Part shown: positions 11,501-22,447 of the stretch, one piece after another
Position numbering within the stretch: position 1 is the first letter of the stretch
Layout of the letters: every line of letters begins with the position of its first letter
Origin: Dipteris shenzhenensis
Taxonomy: Eukaryota; Polypodiophyta; Polypodiopsida; Gleicheniales
Length of the DNA: 64,000 bases
NCBI GenBank assembly: GCA_047967505.1
Contig: CM106540.1
Reading direction: 5' to 3' (one strand)
The notes under the pieces: model-generated
The model's input: only the letters and a program-made list of their open reading frames with translations
What the model was told of the DNA's origin: nothing
Databases searched by the model: none
Program-made: the position numbers and the translations under genes

Positions 11501-12616
11501 TAGGTTCTTCCTTGAAGCTTGGCCATGTGTCTTTAATATGCTTCCACACAGGAGTGTCTACGGGAGTTCTCCACTTGCCATTGGTTGATCGATGGGAGGA
11601 ATGCCATGACATGAGCTCTGCAATGGATTTGCACTTGAACATATGTTGGATGTGAGGGATTATGGGAAAATGTCGCAGAACCTTACAAGGCACATCCAAA
11701 GTTTTGAGATCTGCTCTATATCTTGCCTCTTCACAAGTAGGACACTCTCTTGCATCCTTATGTGGTCCACAAAATAGAACGCAATCATTGATGCATGCAT
11801 GGATGCGCTTGTAATCTAATCCTCCAAGAGAGGTCACATGTTGCCTTGCCATATCTCTTGAGGTTGGTAATTTATTCTCCCTTGGAAGCATTTTACACAA
11901 TAGCCTGCATGTGAAGACCATAATGAGAAAAAGCATTCGAGTAATTGACCCACTAGCATAATTCACAATGTTTGCAAAATAGACTTTAAAGCTTACTTGA
12001 GTAATGCATTCAAACTTGCATTGCTCCGTGTCTACAAGTTTAGTAACTCAAGGGAGCCACCTAGAATAGAGAATGTGCACCCCTCAAACAGTGGTGTCAA
12101 TGCTGCAGTAAAAAGATCATCCTGCTCCATGCTATCATCCCTACCTGAGGATTGATGGACATATAAATCCCACACCATATCATCAAAGACCTCCTCCTCC
12201 ATGGCCTCATGAGGAAATGGCAGAGGGCTACTATCACCATCACTCCATGCATCTGTAATGGTCCCTCCTGAAGATCCCACCTCATATCGCCGATGCTTTG
12301 CCTCCTCATGATAGGCATAGGGCAACATATACGGGTGTGACACTGCATCCTGTATCAAATTAAAATGCGATCATAACTCAAACACATGAACACCCATAGG
12401 TATCTCAATTAACCTTAACTCTTTAACACTTACCATGTTTATGGTTGCATCCCATTCTCCATACTTTGAGAGGTGATTGAGTGTAATTTTGCGTGCACGA
12501 TACATGTTTCCTCGACATCGATCACACATACATTTGATTTTTTGCTCCAACCACAATTTGCGATGGTGGATATGGAGGGATTCATCCTCACTGGAGCTAC
12601 TTGTTGAAGATGACAT
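8600..12616 (-). pseudogene. CACTA transposase (Tnp2 family), multi-exon, decayed
   Basis: Read on the minus strand, exon 1 (start about 12616, MSSSTSSSSEDESL) has the transposase-associated zinc-binding motif CMCDRCRGNMYRARKITLNH and ends at a clear donor (ATGGTAAGTG, about 12430). Exon 2 (about 12350-12032) is acidic. Exon 3 (11966-11232) is the Tnp2 core: RIHACINDCVLFCG, CPTCEEARY, LALGMDGVNPFG, SVWPMILVNYNLPPSMA, LLIPGKHKVKN and LEPLIDELEILW. Further exons give GCPICGPSLV and HRFLPPDHPR (11150-10900), LPYWSHLKINHLLDPMHIFK and GLKSHDWHKMLQ (10866-10474). A DUF4218-like part (HARWLFFLECFMKTLKGFV, 10130-9852) and a DUF4216-like part (FVYVLDVKWFKDM, 9292-9011) follow, then an acidic C-terminus (8969-8600). 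The product would cut and join the transposon ends. In-frame stops and small frameshifts (e.g. near 10600) interrupt it. The exon borders are approximate. Confidence 0.85.
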
Positions 12617-12679
12617 CCTATAGATAAACAACCCAAAAATTTTGTTCTTACATGAGTTGTAAATGTCAAAACTCTGTCG

Positions 12680-12800
12680 AGCATCTAAGAGCGTGTCTAA
12701 CACCGCGTCTGTATTGTGGAGTGCATTTATAGGCATGTCTAAAATGTAGTGTAGACACGTTGATAGACATGCATTTAGATGTGTTATTAGATGTGCTAAT
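12680..12800. repeat. Internal subterminal-type repeats, transposase side
   Basis: Motifs such as AGAGCGTGTCTAACACCGCG, GGCATGTCTAAAATG and TTAGATGTGCTAATAGACGC belong to the same family as the CACTA edge repeats. They lie about 70-190 bp upstream of the transposase start at 12616, so they could be regulatory sites for that gene. Confidence 0.55.
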
Positions 12801-13207
12801 AGACGCACTTTTAGAAGCACAAACTGCGAGCTGATTTTCCAACCTACTTTTAGCACGCTTGCTTTCCTTCACATACTTTTAGCATCATGCGGCTTGCTTT
12901 CCTATCAACAGACACAGCTCCGGGCATCCACACTTATCTCCAAGCACCCACACTCATCTCCAAGCCTACACAATCATCCCCAAGCACACAAAAGAAGAGG
13001 GTGAACAAGGAAGAGAAGAAAGAGAAGCAGCTTGGAAGAAGGACAAGAAGCTTCCATACCTCTATCCAAGGTAAGTCTCTTGGCAGTTGATCTTCTTTGG
13101 AAGCTGCTCTCTTTAGATTCGTCCTTTGTCATATGCAGGGAACAGATGTTTTTGGTACTAGTGTTGTTCTTTTTGGGGTTGGGCACATGTCCTTTTCAGT
13201 TTCTTTG

Positions 13208-13335
13208 AAAAAGGCGTCTATCGGAGTGCGTCTATAGATGCATCTAATAGCACGTCTAATAGCGCATCTGTCTTTTGGGAAAATAGACAACCGCACCTAT
13301 AGATGCGCTATTAGACGTGTCTATAGACATGCTCC
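13208..13335. repeat. Internal subterminal-type repeats, central
   Basis: A second internal cluster (GTGCGTCTATAGATGCATCT, AGATGCGCTATTAGACGTG) with copies in both orientations. Together with 12680-12800 it marks the centre of the element between the divergent genes. It could be shared control DNA or the edge of a nested smaller CACTA copy. Confidence 0.55.
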
Positions 13336-13429
13336 GACAATCTTTGTTACGTGTTCTTCCATTTCCCCTTCCTTTTCCTTCTCTTTCCCTTCCCCTTCCC
13401 CTTCCCCTTCTAAGAAAAGGATTGCATAT

Positions 13430-13612
13430 TGAATGATGGAAATAAGTGATTGCATGAATGATGGAAAGGGATTGCATGAATGAAGAAAGGTATTGCATGA
13501 ATGATGGAAAGGGATTGCATGATTGAAGAAAGGGATTGCATGAATGATGGAAAGGGATTGCATGATTGAAGGAAGGGATTGCATTCGTGAGGAAATAAGG
13601 GATTGCATTCTC
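13430..13612 (+). repeat. 22-bp minisatellite GGAAAGGGATTGCATGAATGAT
   Basis: About seven imperfect tandem copies of a unit containing AAAGGGATTGCATGAATGAT fill the stretch between the central repeat cluster and the pyrimidine tract. Frames reading through it on the minus strand are artefacts. Confidence 0.8.
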
Positions 13613-14445
13613 TTTTTCTCTCCTTTCTCCTCTCTTTCCTTCTCTTTTCTCCTCTCTTTTTCTCTCTTATTTCCTTTCTTTTTTCTCCTCTCTTTTCCTT
13701 TCTTTTCATCTCTTTTCTCATCTCTTTCCTTCTCTCTATTTTCCTCTCTTTTCTCCTCCCTTTCCTTCTCTCTTTTTCTCTCTTTTATCCCCACTTTTTC
13801 TCTTTTTCTCTCTTATCTCCTCTCTTTTTATCTCTTATCTCCTTTCTTTTTCTCTATTTTTCTTCTCTCTTTTCTCATTTTTCTCCTCTCTTTTTCTCTC
13901 TTTTTCTCCTCTCTTTTCCTCTCCTTTTTCCTCTCTTTCCTTCTCTTTTCTCCTCTCTTTTCCTCTCTTATCTCCTTTCTTTTTTCCCCTCTCTTTTCTT
14001 CTGTTTTTGTCTCTTTTCTCATCTCTTTCCTTCTCTCTTTTTCTCTTTCCCTCCTCTCTTTTCTCCTCTCTTTCCTTCTCTTTTTGTCTCTCTCTTTCTC
14101 TCTTATATCCTCTCGTTTTCTCTGTTTTTTTCTCCTCTCTTTTCCTCTATTTTCCTCTCTTTTCCCCTCTCTTTCCTTCTCTCTTTTTCTCTCTTTTATC
14201 CCCACTTTTTCTCTTTTCAATTTCTCTTTTTTCTCTCATCTCCTCTCTTTTTCTCTCTTATCTCCTCTCTTTTTCTCTATTTTTTCTCCTCTTTTCTCCT
14301 TTTTCTCCTCTCTCTCTCTCTTTTTCTCCTCTCTTTTCTCTCCTTTCTCCTCTCTTTCCTTCTCCTTTCTCCTCTCTTTTCCTCTCTTATCTCCTTTCTT
14401 TTCCTCTCTTTTTGTCTCTTTCCTTCTCTCTTTTTCCCCACATGA
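13613..14445 (+). repeat. 833-bp pure T/C tract
   Basis: Nearly every base is T or C, built from CTCTCTTTTCTCC and TCTCTTTTTCTC modules. One ~50-bp segment containing TTTTATCCCCACTTTTTCTC appears twice, at about 13752-13805 and 14165-14218, which shows growth by internal duplication. The 200-305 residue Ser/Phe/Leu frames over it are compositional artefacts. Its strand asymmetry could favour triplex DNA. Confidence 0.9.
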
Positions 14446-14454
14446 AGCTTCAAT

Positions 14455-14542
14455 AGCCTGACATTGAGCAAGCAGATACAGACTTCCATCACTCTAATTC
14501 AAAGAATGCAGGAGTCTGTAAATGCTTGCTCAATGTCAGGCT
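14455..14542. repeat. Inverted repeat, 30-base arms
   Basis: AGCCTGACATTGAGCAAGCA at 14455-14474 is perfectly repeated in inverse at 14523-14542, and the match continues imperfectly through ATACAGACT / AGTCTGTAA. The loop is about 27 bases. A transcript would fold as a short hairpin. Confidence 0.85.
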
Positions 14543-14731
14543 TTCAATCTATTTTTTCTTTTGCATCTCCTGACAAGGGCATGCTCGACGATAATCTTCT
14601 TCTTTTCTTTTCTTCAGTTCATCATGTGTCTAGGAAGCTCTTCAGCCTCACCTGATCTTTGAGATGCCATCTTTCGGGAGTTATATAACATTTTGGGTCA
14701 CACTCCCACTCCTGCGAAGTTATACACATAC

Positions 14732-15912
14732 ATGATGAGTACTACAAACACCCCCCAGGAGTCATCAATACAGACTCCAAATCACCCCAACCCCACACCA
14801 GCTGAGACTACCCTAGTGGAGTTGAGATAGCCCAGCCAGCTACAAAGCCGAGCCCCTTCTCCCCTCCTGCGGTCAATAGGTCCTACCTCGCAGAGCCGCC
14901 AACATACTCCCGTACCGTCAAGAGTCTCTTCTCTAGCTACAAGTGGCCAGCATACTCTCGTGCAGTCGAGAGTCGCTTCTCTAGCTACGAGTGGCCAGCG
15001 TACTAGCTCAACACGATAGGGCAGTAGGTGTAGTAGCACGGAGAGCGGTGGGGGATGCATGGCACAGTGCTTTGGGGGGGTAGTGGTGGGGATGGGGATG
15101 ATTCAGATGATGCAAATGTGCCAGAGGGTGATGGTATGACCTTCTATGACATCACTCATACAGGAGGCATCTTGATGGATGCACTGGGGAAGGACATCAT
15201 GGCCTTCATGCACGCTATAATTGCAAACAACTATAGAGATTGCTTTATTCACTACAAAGACCATCCAAAAAAGTTGGCTGATGAGACCCTCGCTGTTGTT
15301 CGCTCTAGGTATCCCAACCCCCCCAATGTTCGATTCACAGATAAATGGGCCAAGTCAAAGATTGTTACGATACTTAGCAATAAAAGATCTTCGCTTAAGA
15401 ATGAAGGCATTGAAGGCGAACCCCAGTCTGCAGCACATGGAGGCACGAAGGATCCAAATGGAGCAATATGGAAGTGTGCATTTTGGAGTAGGGTGTGTTC
15501 AATCATGGGAGGCCCAATTTGTAAGTATCGATCTCAAATTATATTGTTTATGTAGTTTATTAGGAGGTTGTTTCTTTGTACTAACCCCTCCACAAATTGT
15601 GTCATCTTGTAGCTTGATATCGTGGGCAGGTACCCTACTCCTATCGAGATAGCCTACCACTGCCACCATCACAGAGGAGATACATGGAGGCACTTCTATG
15701 ATGATGGGTTGATTACTGAGGAGCAATATATCTGGGCTACTAGAGCACCCCCCAGGTATTTAAAAATAATTAAATAATGTCAATATTTAAATAAAAATTT
15801 GATTTTTCATACATTGATACATGTTGTCCCTCGTTTACAGGGCCCTACGGCTGATCAAGAGGACGAAGAAGGGAGTGAAGAAGGGAATGAGGATGCGGAG
15901 AACTTAGATTAG
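14732..15912 (+). pseudogene. CACTA second gene (Ptta/En/Spm, Transposase_24-like), decayed
   Basis: From an ATG at 14732 a Ser/Pro-rich N-terminus contains tandem copies of a 17-codon unit (SRVSSLATSGQ, SRVASLATSGQ). A frameshift in the G run at about 15070 leads into the frame 15055-15555, whose body FTDKWAKSKIVTILSNKRSS and AAHGGTKDPNG match the conserved region of the plant Ptta/En/Spm transposase family. After a probable intron, 15612-15750 gives RYPTPIEIAYHCH and the last piece (15840-15912) is KRTKKGVKKGM with an acidic tail. The protein would be the DNA-binding partner of the Tnp2 transposase, acting on the subterminal repeats in the nucleus. Two in-frame TAG/TGA stops and the frameshift make this copy non-coding. 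It is transcribed away from the transposase gene. Confidence 0.75.
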
Positions 15913-16354
15913 TCGTAGAAGTAGTGCTAGCTACTCTTTTTTGTACTTGAATCCACTGGCTTGGCTTCATGCCTCTCTTGTATATACACTCCTCTTATTT
16001 TTTGTACTTGAAGCCATAGGACGTGGCTTGGCTTCATGCTATATGTACATACAAGCACTTTTTAAGCTATGAATTAATATACTCCTTTTATTTTTTGGCT
16101 TTCAATTTCCTTGTGCAACATTCTATCAATGAATGCCTTAAGAACTAAAAATTTTGGAGTTGTAATGTTTTATTTGGAATTGTAATTGTCGGCTATAAAC
16201 ATGCTTGCAATCGTGCTAATTAAAATGCAGTTGGCTGTAAGAATTGAATTGCACAATGTGAAAATGGGATTCTTGTAACTACATAGCATACACAACATAC
16301 ACAGCATTCTGTTCAACCATATAAAATTCTGCTTTTATTAACAAAAAAGATTCT
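15913..16354. other. CACTA 3' non-coding stretch
   Basis: AT-rich sequence with two imperfect copies of a unit containing TTTTTTGTACTTGAA and GGCTTGGCTTCATGC (15935-16050). No coding potential is seen. Confidence 0.5.
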
Positions 16355-16540
16355 GTAGAGCATCTATAAGTGCGTCTATAAACGCATCTATATACACATC
16401 TTTCTGTTTTTTTTTTAATTTCTACCAGAGCATCTATTTGCACGTCTATATGCGCATCTATAGGCGTGTCTATTTGTTATATAAACGTGCCTATAGATGC
16501 AGGTCTATAAATGCACCAATAGACGTGCAAATAGATGCGC
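16355..16540. repeat. CACTA right subterminal repeats
   Basis: Many copies of GCATCTAT / GCGTCTAT / CACGTCTAT in both orientations, for example GCATCTATTTGCACGTCTAT near 16432 and its inverse ACGTGCAAATAGATGC near 16524. They mirror the left edge at 8285-8400. Confidence 0.75.
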
Positions 16541-16594
16541 CCGTAAGTTTTTTTTAAAGTTAAGGAAACATGTCTGTGTGTGTGTCTATGGGTG

Positions 16595-17409
16595 CTTTGT
16601 AGACTACTTCACTAAGTGGGGTAGAAGGAAGAGCCACGGTAAAGACTGATGCAAGATCCATCGCCAAATTCTTATATGAACAAGTTATCGCGCGGTTGGA
16701 TGCCCCTTGGAGTTAGTCAGTGATCGTGAGGAGCTCACTTCCTCAATGAAGCCATAGCAATATTGACGAGCGAGTCTATGATCATTCATAGGAATTCAAC
16801 GCCATACTACCCCATAGAAAATGGCTTGACCAAAAGCTCCAACAAAACTTGCTATAAGATTATCACATGTATGATAGAAGCCAGTCATACTGACTGGGCG
16901 CATAAGCTCATAGCAGTGTTATGGGCCTACAAGACCTCCTACAAAGTGGCAACACATTGTACCCCCTTCAAGTTAGCCTTTAGGGTAGAGGCAGTAATGC
17001 CAATGGAGTAGGTAGTGCCTAGCCTACGTCTTGCCGTAATAGAAAGACTCATGAAAAACATGCTAGCCGAAAGGCTAGTCAACCTAGAAAAGTTAGAAGA
17101 GATAAGGTTGCGAGTAGCCAACTCTCTCCGAGTAGAAAAGGCTCGATGTAAAAAGTGGTTCACTGCAACCTCAAGAACAAGGACCTAGTAGAAGGAGACT
17201 TAGCACTCCTATATAGTGTCCGCAACACCAAGTGTAAGCTTAAGTATCGAGGTATGGGTCCTTACCACGTAGTTGAGATCACTCGTCAAGGGTTGTGCCA
17301 AATAGCCTCCCTTGATAGAACAGAAATGGATGGCTACCTAAACAAAAGAAAATTGAAAAGATACTATGGACCACTCACTATCTCCACGCTTCCTTCAAGC
17401 CATGCATAG
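16595..17409 (+). pseudogene. Ty3/gypsy integrase with GPY module (G1), decayed
   Basis: Reading restarts with DYFTKWG, the residues that follow the first catalytic Asp in G2 (59745), so the zinc finger and the first Asp are missing, lost at the CACTA insertion. The frame 16763-17011 continues with TPYYPIENGLTKSSNKTC and WAHKLIAVLWAYKT; the residue at the third catalytic position is Lys in GLTKSSNK where G2 has GLAESTNK with Glu. The frame 17155-17409 is the C-terminal module: GDLALLYSV, KCKLKYRGMGPYHVVEI and LKRYYG, the GPY/F signature, with no chromodomain. The enzyme would insert the cDNA copy into chromosomes; this copy is dead. Confidence 0.85.
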
Positions 17410-18200
17410 AGAAAAGGAACTCAAGGCAGAGGTGGCGAGGATGAAACCATCGAGGAAGCCAGAATCTGTAATGCTAAGATCTGACAGTGAAGACAAATGA
17501 CCCTTCTTAAGGCAACAATTGAACAGATGCAACTAATGCACACGGTTAGCACTAGGTGATTAGAGTCCATTCTTGCATTTTTACAAGTGTTCATGCTCTT
17601 GCACGCTAACCTCACTATCATGTTGCACCACACAAGTGCACTCTGCTCAGTCCATATTTTCCCCCACCCCACTCCTCCTTCCTTCTCTTTTCCCTATTTT
17701 TACACAGTCACTACCCCGTCAACCATTACCAAACTAGTACAACACCGACCGTCGCCGAAATGTTCGCCAATCGACCATCGTCAAAATATTCGCCACTAAC
17801 CGTTGCTAATATTTTTGCCACCGCCGACCGTCACGATATGCAATCGGATTGTCGCCATCCAAAATATCATCGTCCTGTCGCCATTCGAGTACCACACCGG
17901 TCACGGCCTAAGACATTCCACACTGATCATCGCCATCGAGGTTCAGCACCAACCATTGCCATCAAAGTTAGCACCGACCCTCATCATACCAGTATCCTGC
18001 CAGTTGGGGGGATAGAATTCAATAAAAGGAGGCCTACCCCATTGGGTCGTCACCATAGTTGTTACCCCAAAACTCTATCAAAATTTATCTAGAAGTATGA
18101 TAGTCTCCTGCCCACTTTTTCTACATCCCCACCAGCAAATTTATGTCATCCTGTTCTTCCTCATCCACCGATTCCCTCGTCACTCAACTTCCCCTCCTAT
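17410..18200 (+). repeat. Spacer after integrase with degenerate CCGTCGCC repeats
   Basis: After the integrase frame there is a non-coding spacer. Between about 17745 and 17960 it contains loose repeats of CGACCGTCGCCGAAATGTTC type, spaced 30-50 bp apart. The function is unknown; the position equals the gap between integrase and the extra frame in G2 (60413-60944). Confidence 0.45.
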
Positions 18201-18205
18201 TTGCG

Positions 18206-21200
18206 ATGGAGTCTGAACATGACTTCTTTGAAATTGAAGCTGACCTGGGTCTCCACCCTCACCCTATTCCAAAGGCCAGTGGCCCGTCAGAGTCTCAAAG
18301 CACTCCTTTTGCCACAATTTGAATGTCGACCGAAATACCCGCAAAGGACTTGCAAGACGAAGACACCTCCACTAGACATGCTACTCAAGAAGAGCCAGTT
18401 ACAACAAGCACACCTCCCACGAGAACATGAAAGTGCACCCCGGTGCTAACCGCAGGTGAGTACAAGATCGTGCATTCACAAGTGCACTCGCCATTGGGAG
18501 AAGCATGGCTCCAAGAGCTAGATGCTTGCGTGATCCACTCACGCTTTGCTTACGAGCATCACGACTACACCCTCCACTACCACACAGTAGTAGCATATGT
18601 CGCTCTCTAGAACCTGACAGTCGTGGAAGCCCTCAACTTTTTAGGCTTGTGAAGAGTAGCAGCCCATGTCCCATGTCACCTGGACATGACTCTACTGGCG
18701 GAATTCCTCAAGACATATGACAATAACACCAACGTTGGTGTCTTGTGGGATGCAGCAGGCAACCCCCACCACTACCAAATCAATCAGAACATGGTGCGGG
18801 CAGCATTCAACCTGCCAGTGGTGGTGGAGAAATACTCCAAGCAGAAAAAGAAGCTCGACTCCCTAAAGATGATCTATCACTATGATCGCCACAAGTGCAA
18901 AGGCCACATCCAGTTCATTGCCATCCACAAGCCAAAAGTAGAGCGACCAGTAAGAGCCTTACAATGGCTCACCCAAGTGAAGCACACAGACCATCATCAG
19001 TCCATTGTACCCAATATCTTACTGAGAATGGTGAACTTCCAGGAGACGAACTAAGCTGACTACTACTACAGCTAGATGAGAGATGATCTCAGCACCCACG
19101 GGGATGTCATCAGCAATCCCATGTTGTACATGTCGGTTCTATATTACTTGAAAAGTTAGCATCCGTGAGTCGGCTTCAGCCTCGTCGAGAAATCTGCCAC
19201 CGGTCCTGTACAAACCAAGCAGGAACAGATAGAAACAAGGCCCAAGAGAGCGAGGACAATGCCATGTGCCACTCCAGTAACTCAGGTGCAATCCGAAACA
19301 AGTCAGTCACTCAACCAATATGAGGACCGCTAGTTGCATGAATTCATGCAATGACAACTACGCCTGCAATGGTTAGGTCCTCAGGATAAGGGCACAGAGG
19401 TGCAAGGAGTGCCTATTCTCATTGAAGACCTCCAGGGCAATGACACCATCGATATCAGCCTCCATACAGGAGCCAAAACTACACCGACAACCCTCGTTGT
19501 GCCCTTTGTCTCAATCTCTCCACCACCCCTCAGGAGACAGCATCCTTCGCAACCAGCACCTCTTCCATGCGGCCTAGCTGAGGCCATACAATTTTGCAGT
19601 GTGCCCCAGTACAGGGCAACGGGAGGCTATTGCCACATGACGACAAAACAGTTGTCATACGCAGATGTGATGGAGATGAATCTCTTTGAAGCCATGGCAC
19701 AACTGCCACAAGTCGCATGCATGATCTTATAGAGGAGGCAGGAGCAAGCCTCACAACTCTCCTCCAATCTCATCCAAGCCCAACTCTTAGCTCATGAAAG
19801 CCAGTCGACAATGGTCATAGCTCAGGCAACGGGCCATGCTGCACTACATCGAGCCAAAGAATATCAAGCTAAGGTGGAAGAACTCGAGCTCACTCTGGCG
19901 AAAGTCAAGGATGACCTCGCCACCAGTGAATCCCTAGTCCAAACGCTCATGGAACAAGTGGACATGACAAAATTAGCCCTACACAGCATGACGTTGGAGC
20001 AGCAAGCACATGCAAAGCAGCAGCATGCCCACACACAGGAGTCCCAAGACCAACAGATCTGCTCCTTACCGAACATCTTGGCACAAGAGAGGAACCTCAT
20101 GGTCTCCCTCCAACAACAAATTGAAAGATAGCGTGCCACTGGCCAATCTGAGGATTCAGGGTTGGAAGACCACGAGCAGTGGTGGGAGTTCAAGATGTAA
20201 AGGGAGGTGTCTGCACAATTAGCCACATACACACTTGCACCACGCACCATCGCCCAAACCCTGTAAATGCACTTTGATGCACTCCGCACACAAAACCTTA
20301 TCTTCCACCTAGACCTCACTACCCCACTACTGCCTAATGCCCTCCAAACTATTCCCTACCGTAATCTCGACCAGTGCCGACCCATCTTAGACATGTCATA
20401 TTTCTCTCTTGACCTTCATCCCACCTCCCTATCTCTTCTCCATCCCTCCAATCTCCAAACCCTATCTGCCCATCCCATTCTTCTTAATTTTTAAGCTTGG
20501 TGCCATGTCATCACTGAGTCCCTTAATTATCCTACGGACAATGAAGTGATGAAACTCGCAAAGCCCAAGGAGCTCACGCCATGGGTCTGCACTCCCCAAA
20601 GACTGAATGCAAACATAAATTGGATGCAAAACTATGGCCAAGCCTCAATAGTCCAAGCTCAAGGTCACCTTGTAGCCTACCAGTCCACAACCTACCAACC
20701 CCTCAGAATAATAATCCTCTTTAATAGGGTGCTACAAGCTCTCCAACACTCATTTGAGTCCTTGGTGAGCAATTTTGAAACAATTCACGTAGCATACCTT
20801 GAGAAAATAACTGAGGACGAGGGAAAAAATGTAGTCACACTCTTTCATACCACCGCCCCCCTATAGATATTCCATTATTGCCTCCCCTAGATCCCACCCA
20901 ACAAGCTGCCCAGCCTCCTCTCCCTCAAACAACACTGCCCGAGTACTCGTCCAATGCCTCCAACACCACCACTGCATAGCACGGATCCTCCTAGTCCATC
21001 TCCTCTAATGCTCCGGTCGACCTCCCTGATGAAGCCTTCAACATGCTACTCAAAGCAGCACATTTTGTAAAAGCACTGATGCCATGACTCCTGCAAGCCC
21101 CATAGAGCCAGAGCCCATGCCGCTTGCAGATGATGAAGCTCTGCCATCCCCACCAAGGTCTCCCCCTAAAGATGTTCATTGGCATCCGAACTTGTAGTCC

Positions 21201-22069
21201 TTTCAAGAGCTACTAGATAGTGCACTAATGCACCATTGGAAGCACCAACTTGAGGGCTCCCACCTCCACCTCTACGAAATTCTTAAGGTGTGCCCCCTCA
21301 CATAGTTCATAGCATAGTCATTCAATGACTGGCGCAGCACACATCCCAAATGCACAAGAGGAGGATATAGCCTCACCCCGATGCCCCCGTCCTCGTGACT
21401 GATGCAGATGCTGATCTACAACCAAATTGGCGACTCCCATTTTTGAAGTTGGAGACATTTTGGCACTACTACCGCATCGTGCCCATTGATCATCGAGTCC
21501 ACCCACTCTACATGCCCATGGAACGACGTTGGACTTGGGCCACCTTTCGAGCTCTCCAGCAACAGGACCCCAATGTGTTGTACAATTTTCCTAAGTACAA
21601 CTTTCCAAAAGAAATGATGCAGGAGGGTTTTTGCTTCTGCATCCAGTCATTCATCAATGACACCTACGACTCAGTGCCAGATCCAACCATCCATTTCAAC
21701 CACTTCATCCTCTTACTCCTTCGTGATCTTCCCACCCATAGCCGTCCCATCGACGACTGCATTCACAATATGACCAACCAGATTGTCTTCAACCCCGACG
21801 TCAGTCCAACTCAGTTCTAGGACCTTCGCCTCTACCTCCGCATCTGCAATCTCCATGGGCATCACCTCTGCACTTATGAGGATATGCATGCCACCCATTT
21901 TAGTAAGTACTGCTCGTACCTCACTTGCCTCACATCAAGGCAGCTAGATCGCTATGCCATCCTGCAGTCAGCTCACCACCAACCTCCTTTGACGCGGCTG
22001 ACTCGAGGATGGATTAGCAATAGGAAAAGGGGCATGTTAACATCCATAGAGTACAGCCGCAAAATGTAG
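18206..22069 (+). pseudogene. Very long post-integrase frame of G1, function unknown
   Basis: From ATG at 18206 (MESEHDFFEIEADLG) the same reading frame can be followed to 20866, about 887 codons, broken only by single stop codons, and the frame is again open in 21395-22069 after small frameshifts in 20870-21390. The order of parts is an acidic N-terminus, a globular stretch (WDAAGNPHHYQINQN, ALQWLTQVKHTDHH), a Pro/Thr-rich linker, a coiled coil (19811-20131, VEELELTLAKVKDDLATSES), and a C-terminal domain with QPNWRLPFLKLETFWHYY, VFNPDVSPTQF, LYLRICNLHGHHL and TYEDM. The last block has clear counterparts in G3 (26917-27709). No known family is recognised; extra frames in this position are known from Tat/Ogre-type gypsy elements. 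Coiled coil suggests self-association. Why it was kept for so long is an open question. Confidence 0.6.
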
Positions 22070-22169
22070 GGCAATCAAGGAGTAAAGGTGACCAATCCGA
22101 ATGATCTACTTCAACAGGACAAGCTCAAGGGAGATTGGTACCCAAATACACCAAGATTAATGATTACAA

Positions 22170-22447
22170 GCAATGTGCATATGGAAGGAGTATAGCTCAA
22201 ACTCAGGGAGTTTGATCCCCAAATACCCAAAGTCGGCTCCAAAGTTCAAGGATTCAAGGATCCTAGGCATAGGCTACATGTTCTAGCTACCACCACCCGG
22301 AACAAGGAGATGCACACTTCTGGGCCATGAGGAGTGCATGCGCCTTGCACTTTTCAGCTCCACAACCACAAGAAATAGCGACACCAACAAAAATGGCCAT
22401 GAAAGGAGTACATCTCAAACTCACAGAGTTTGTCTCCCAAATATTCC
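22170..22447 (+). repeat. Direct duplication before the 3' LTR
   Basis: GGAGTATAGCTCAAACTCAG (22186) and GGAGTACATCTCAAACTCAC (22404) begin two copies of a ~45-bp segment about 220 bp apart. The second copy abuts the LTR homology, so the duplication may mark the deletion that removed the start of the LTR. Confidence 0.5.

Larger units (their letters stand above)
8270..16590. mobile_element. En/Spm (CACTA) DNA transposon inserted in G1
   Basis: An ~8.3 kb block splits the G1 polyprotein between RNase H and integrase. It carries a Tnp2-type transposase gene on the minus strand (12616-8600) and a Ptta/En/Spm-type second gene on the plus strand (14732-15912), the standard gene pair of plant CACTA elements. 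Both edges (about 8285-8400 and 16355-16540) are dense in short direct and inverted copies of GCRTCTAT-like motifs, the subterminal repeats expected of this superfamily. The exact terminal CACTA ends and target duplication could not be identified; CACTGTTAGAATAGTG at 8311 is a candidate left tip. Both genes are decayed. Confidence 0.8.

Noticed and set aside
13544-14461. Frames of up to 305 residues rich in Ser, Phe and Leu
   Set aside because: The whole stretch is a T/C-only tract; open frames arise because stop codons need A or G.
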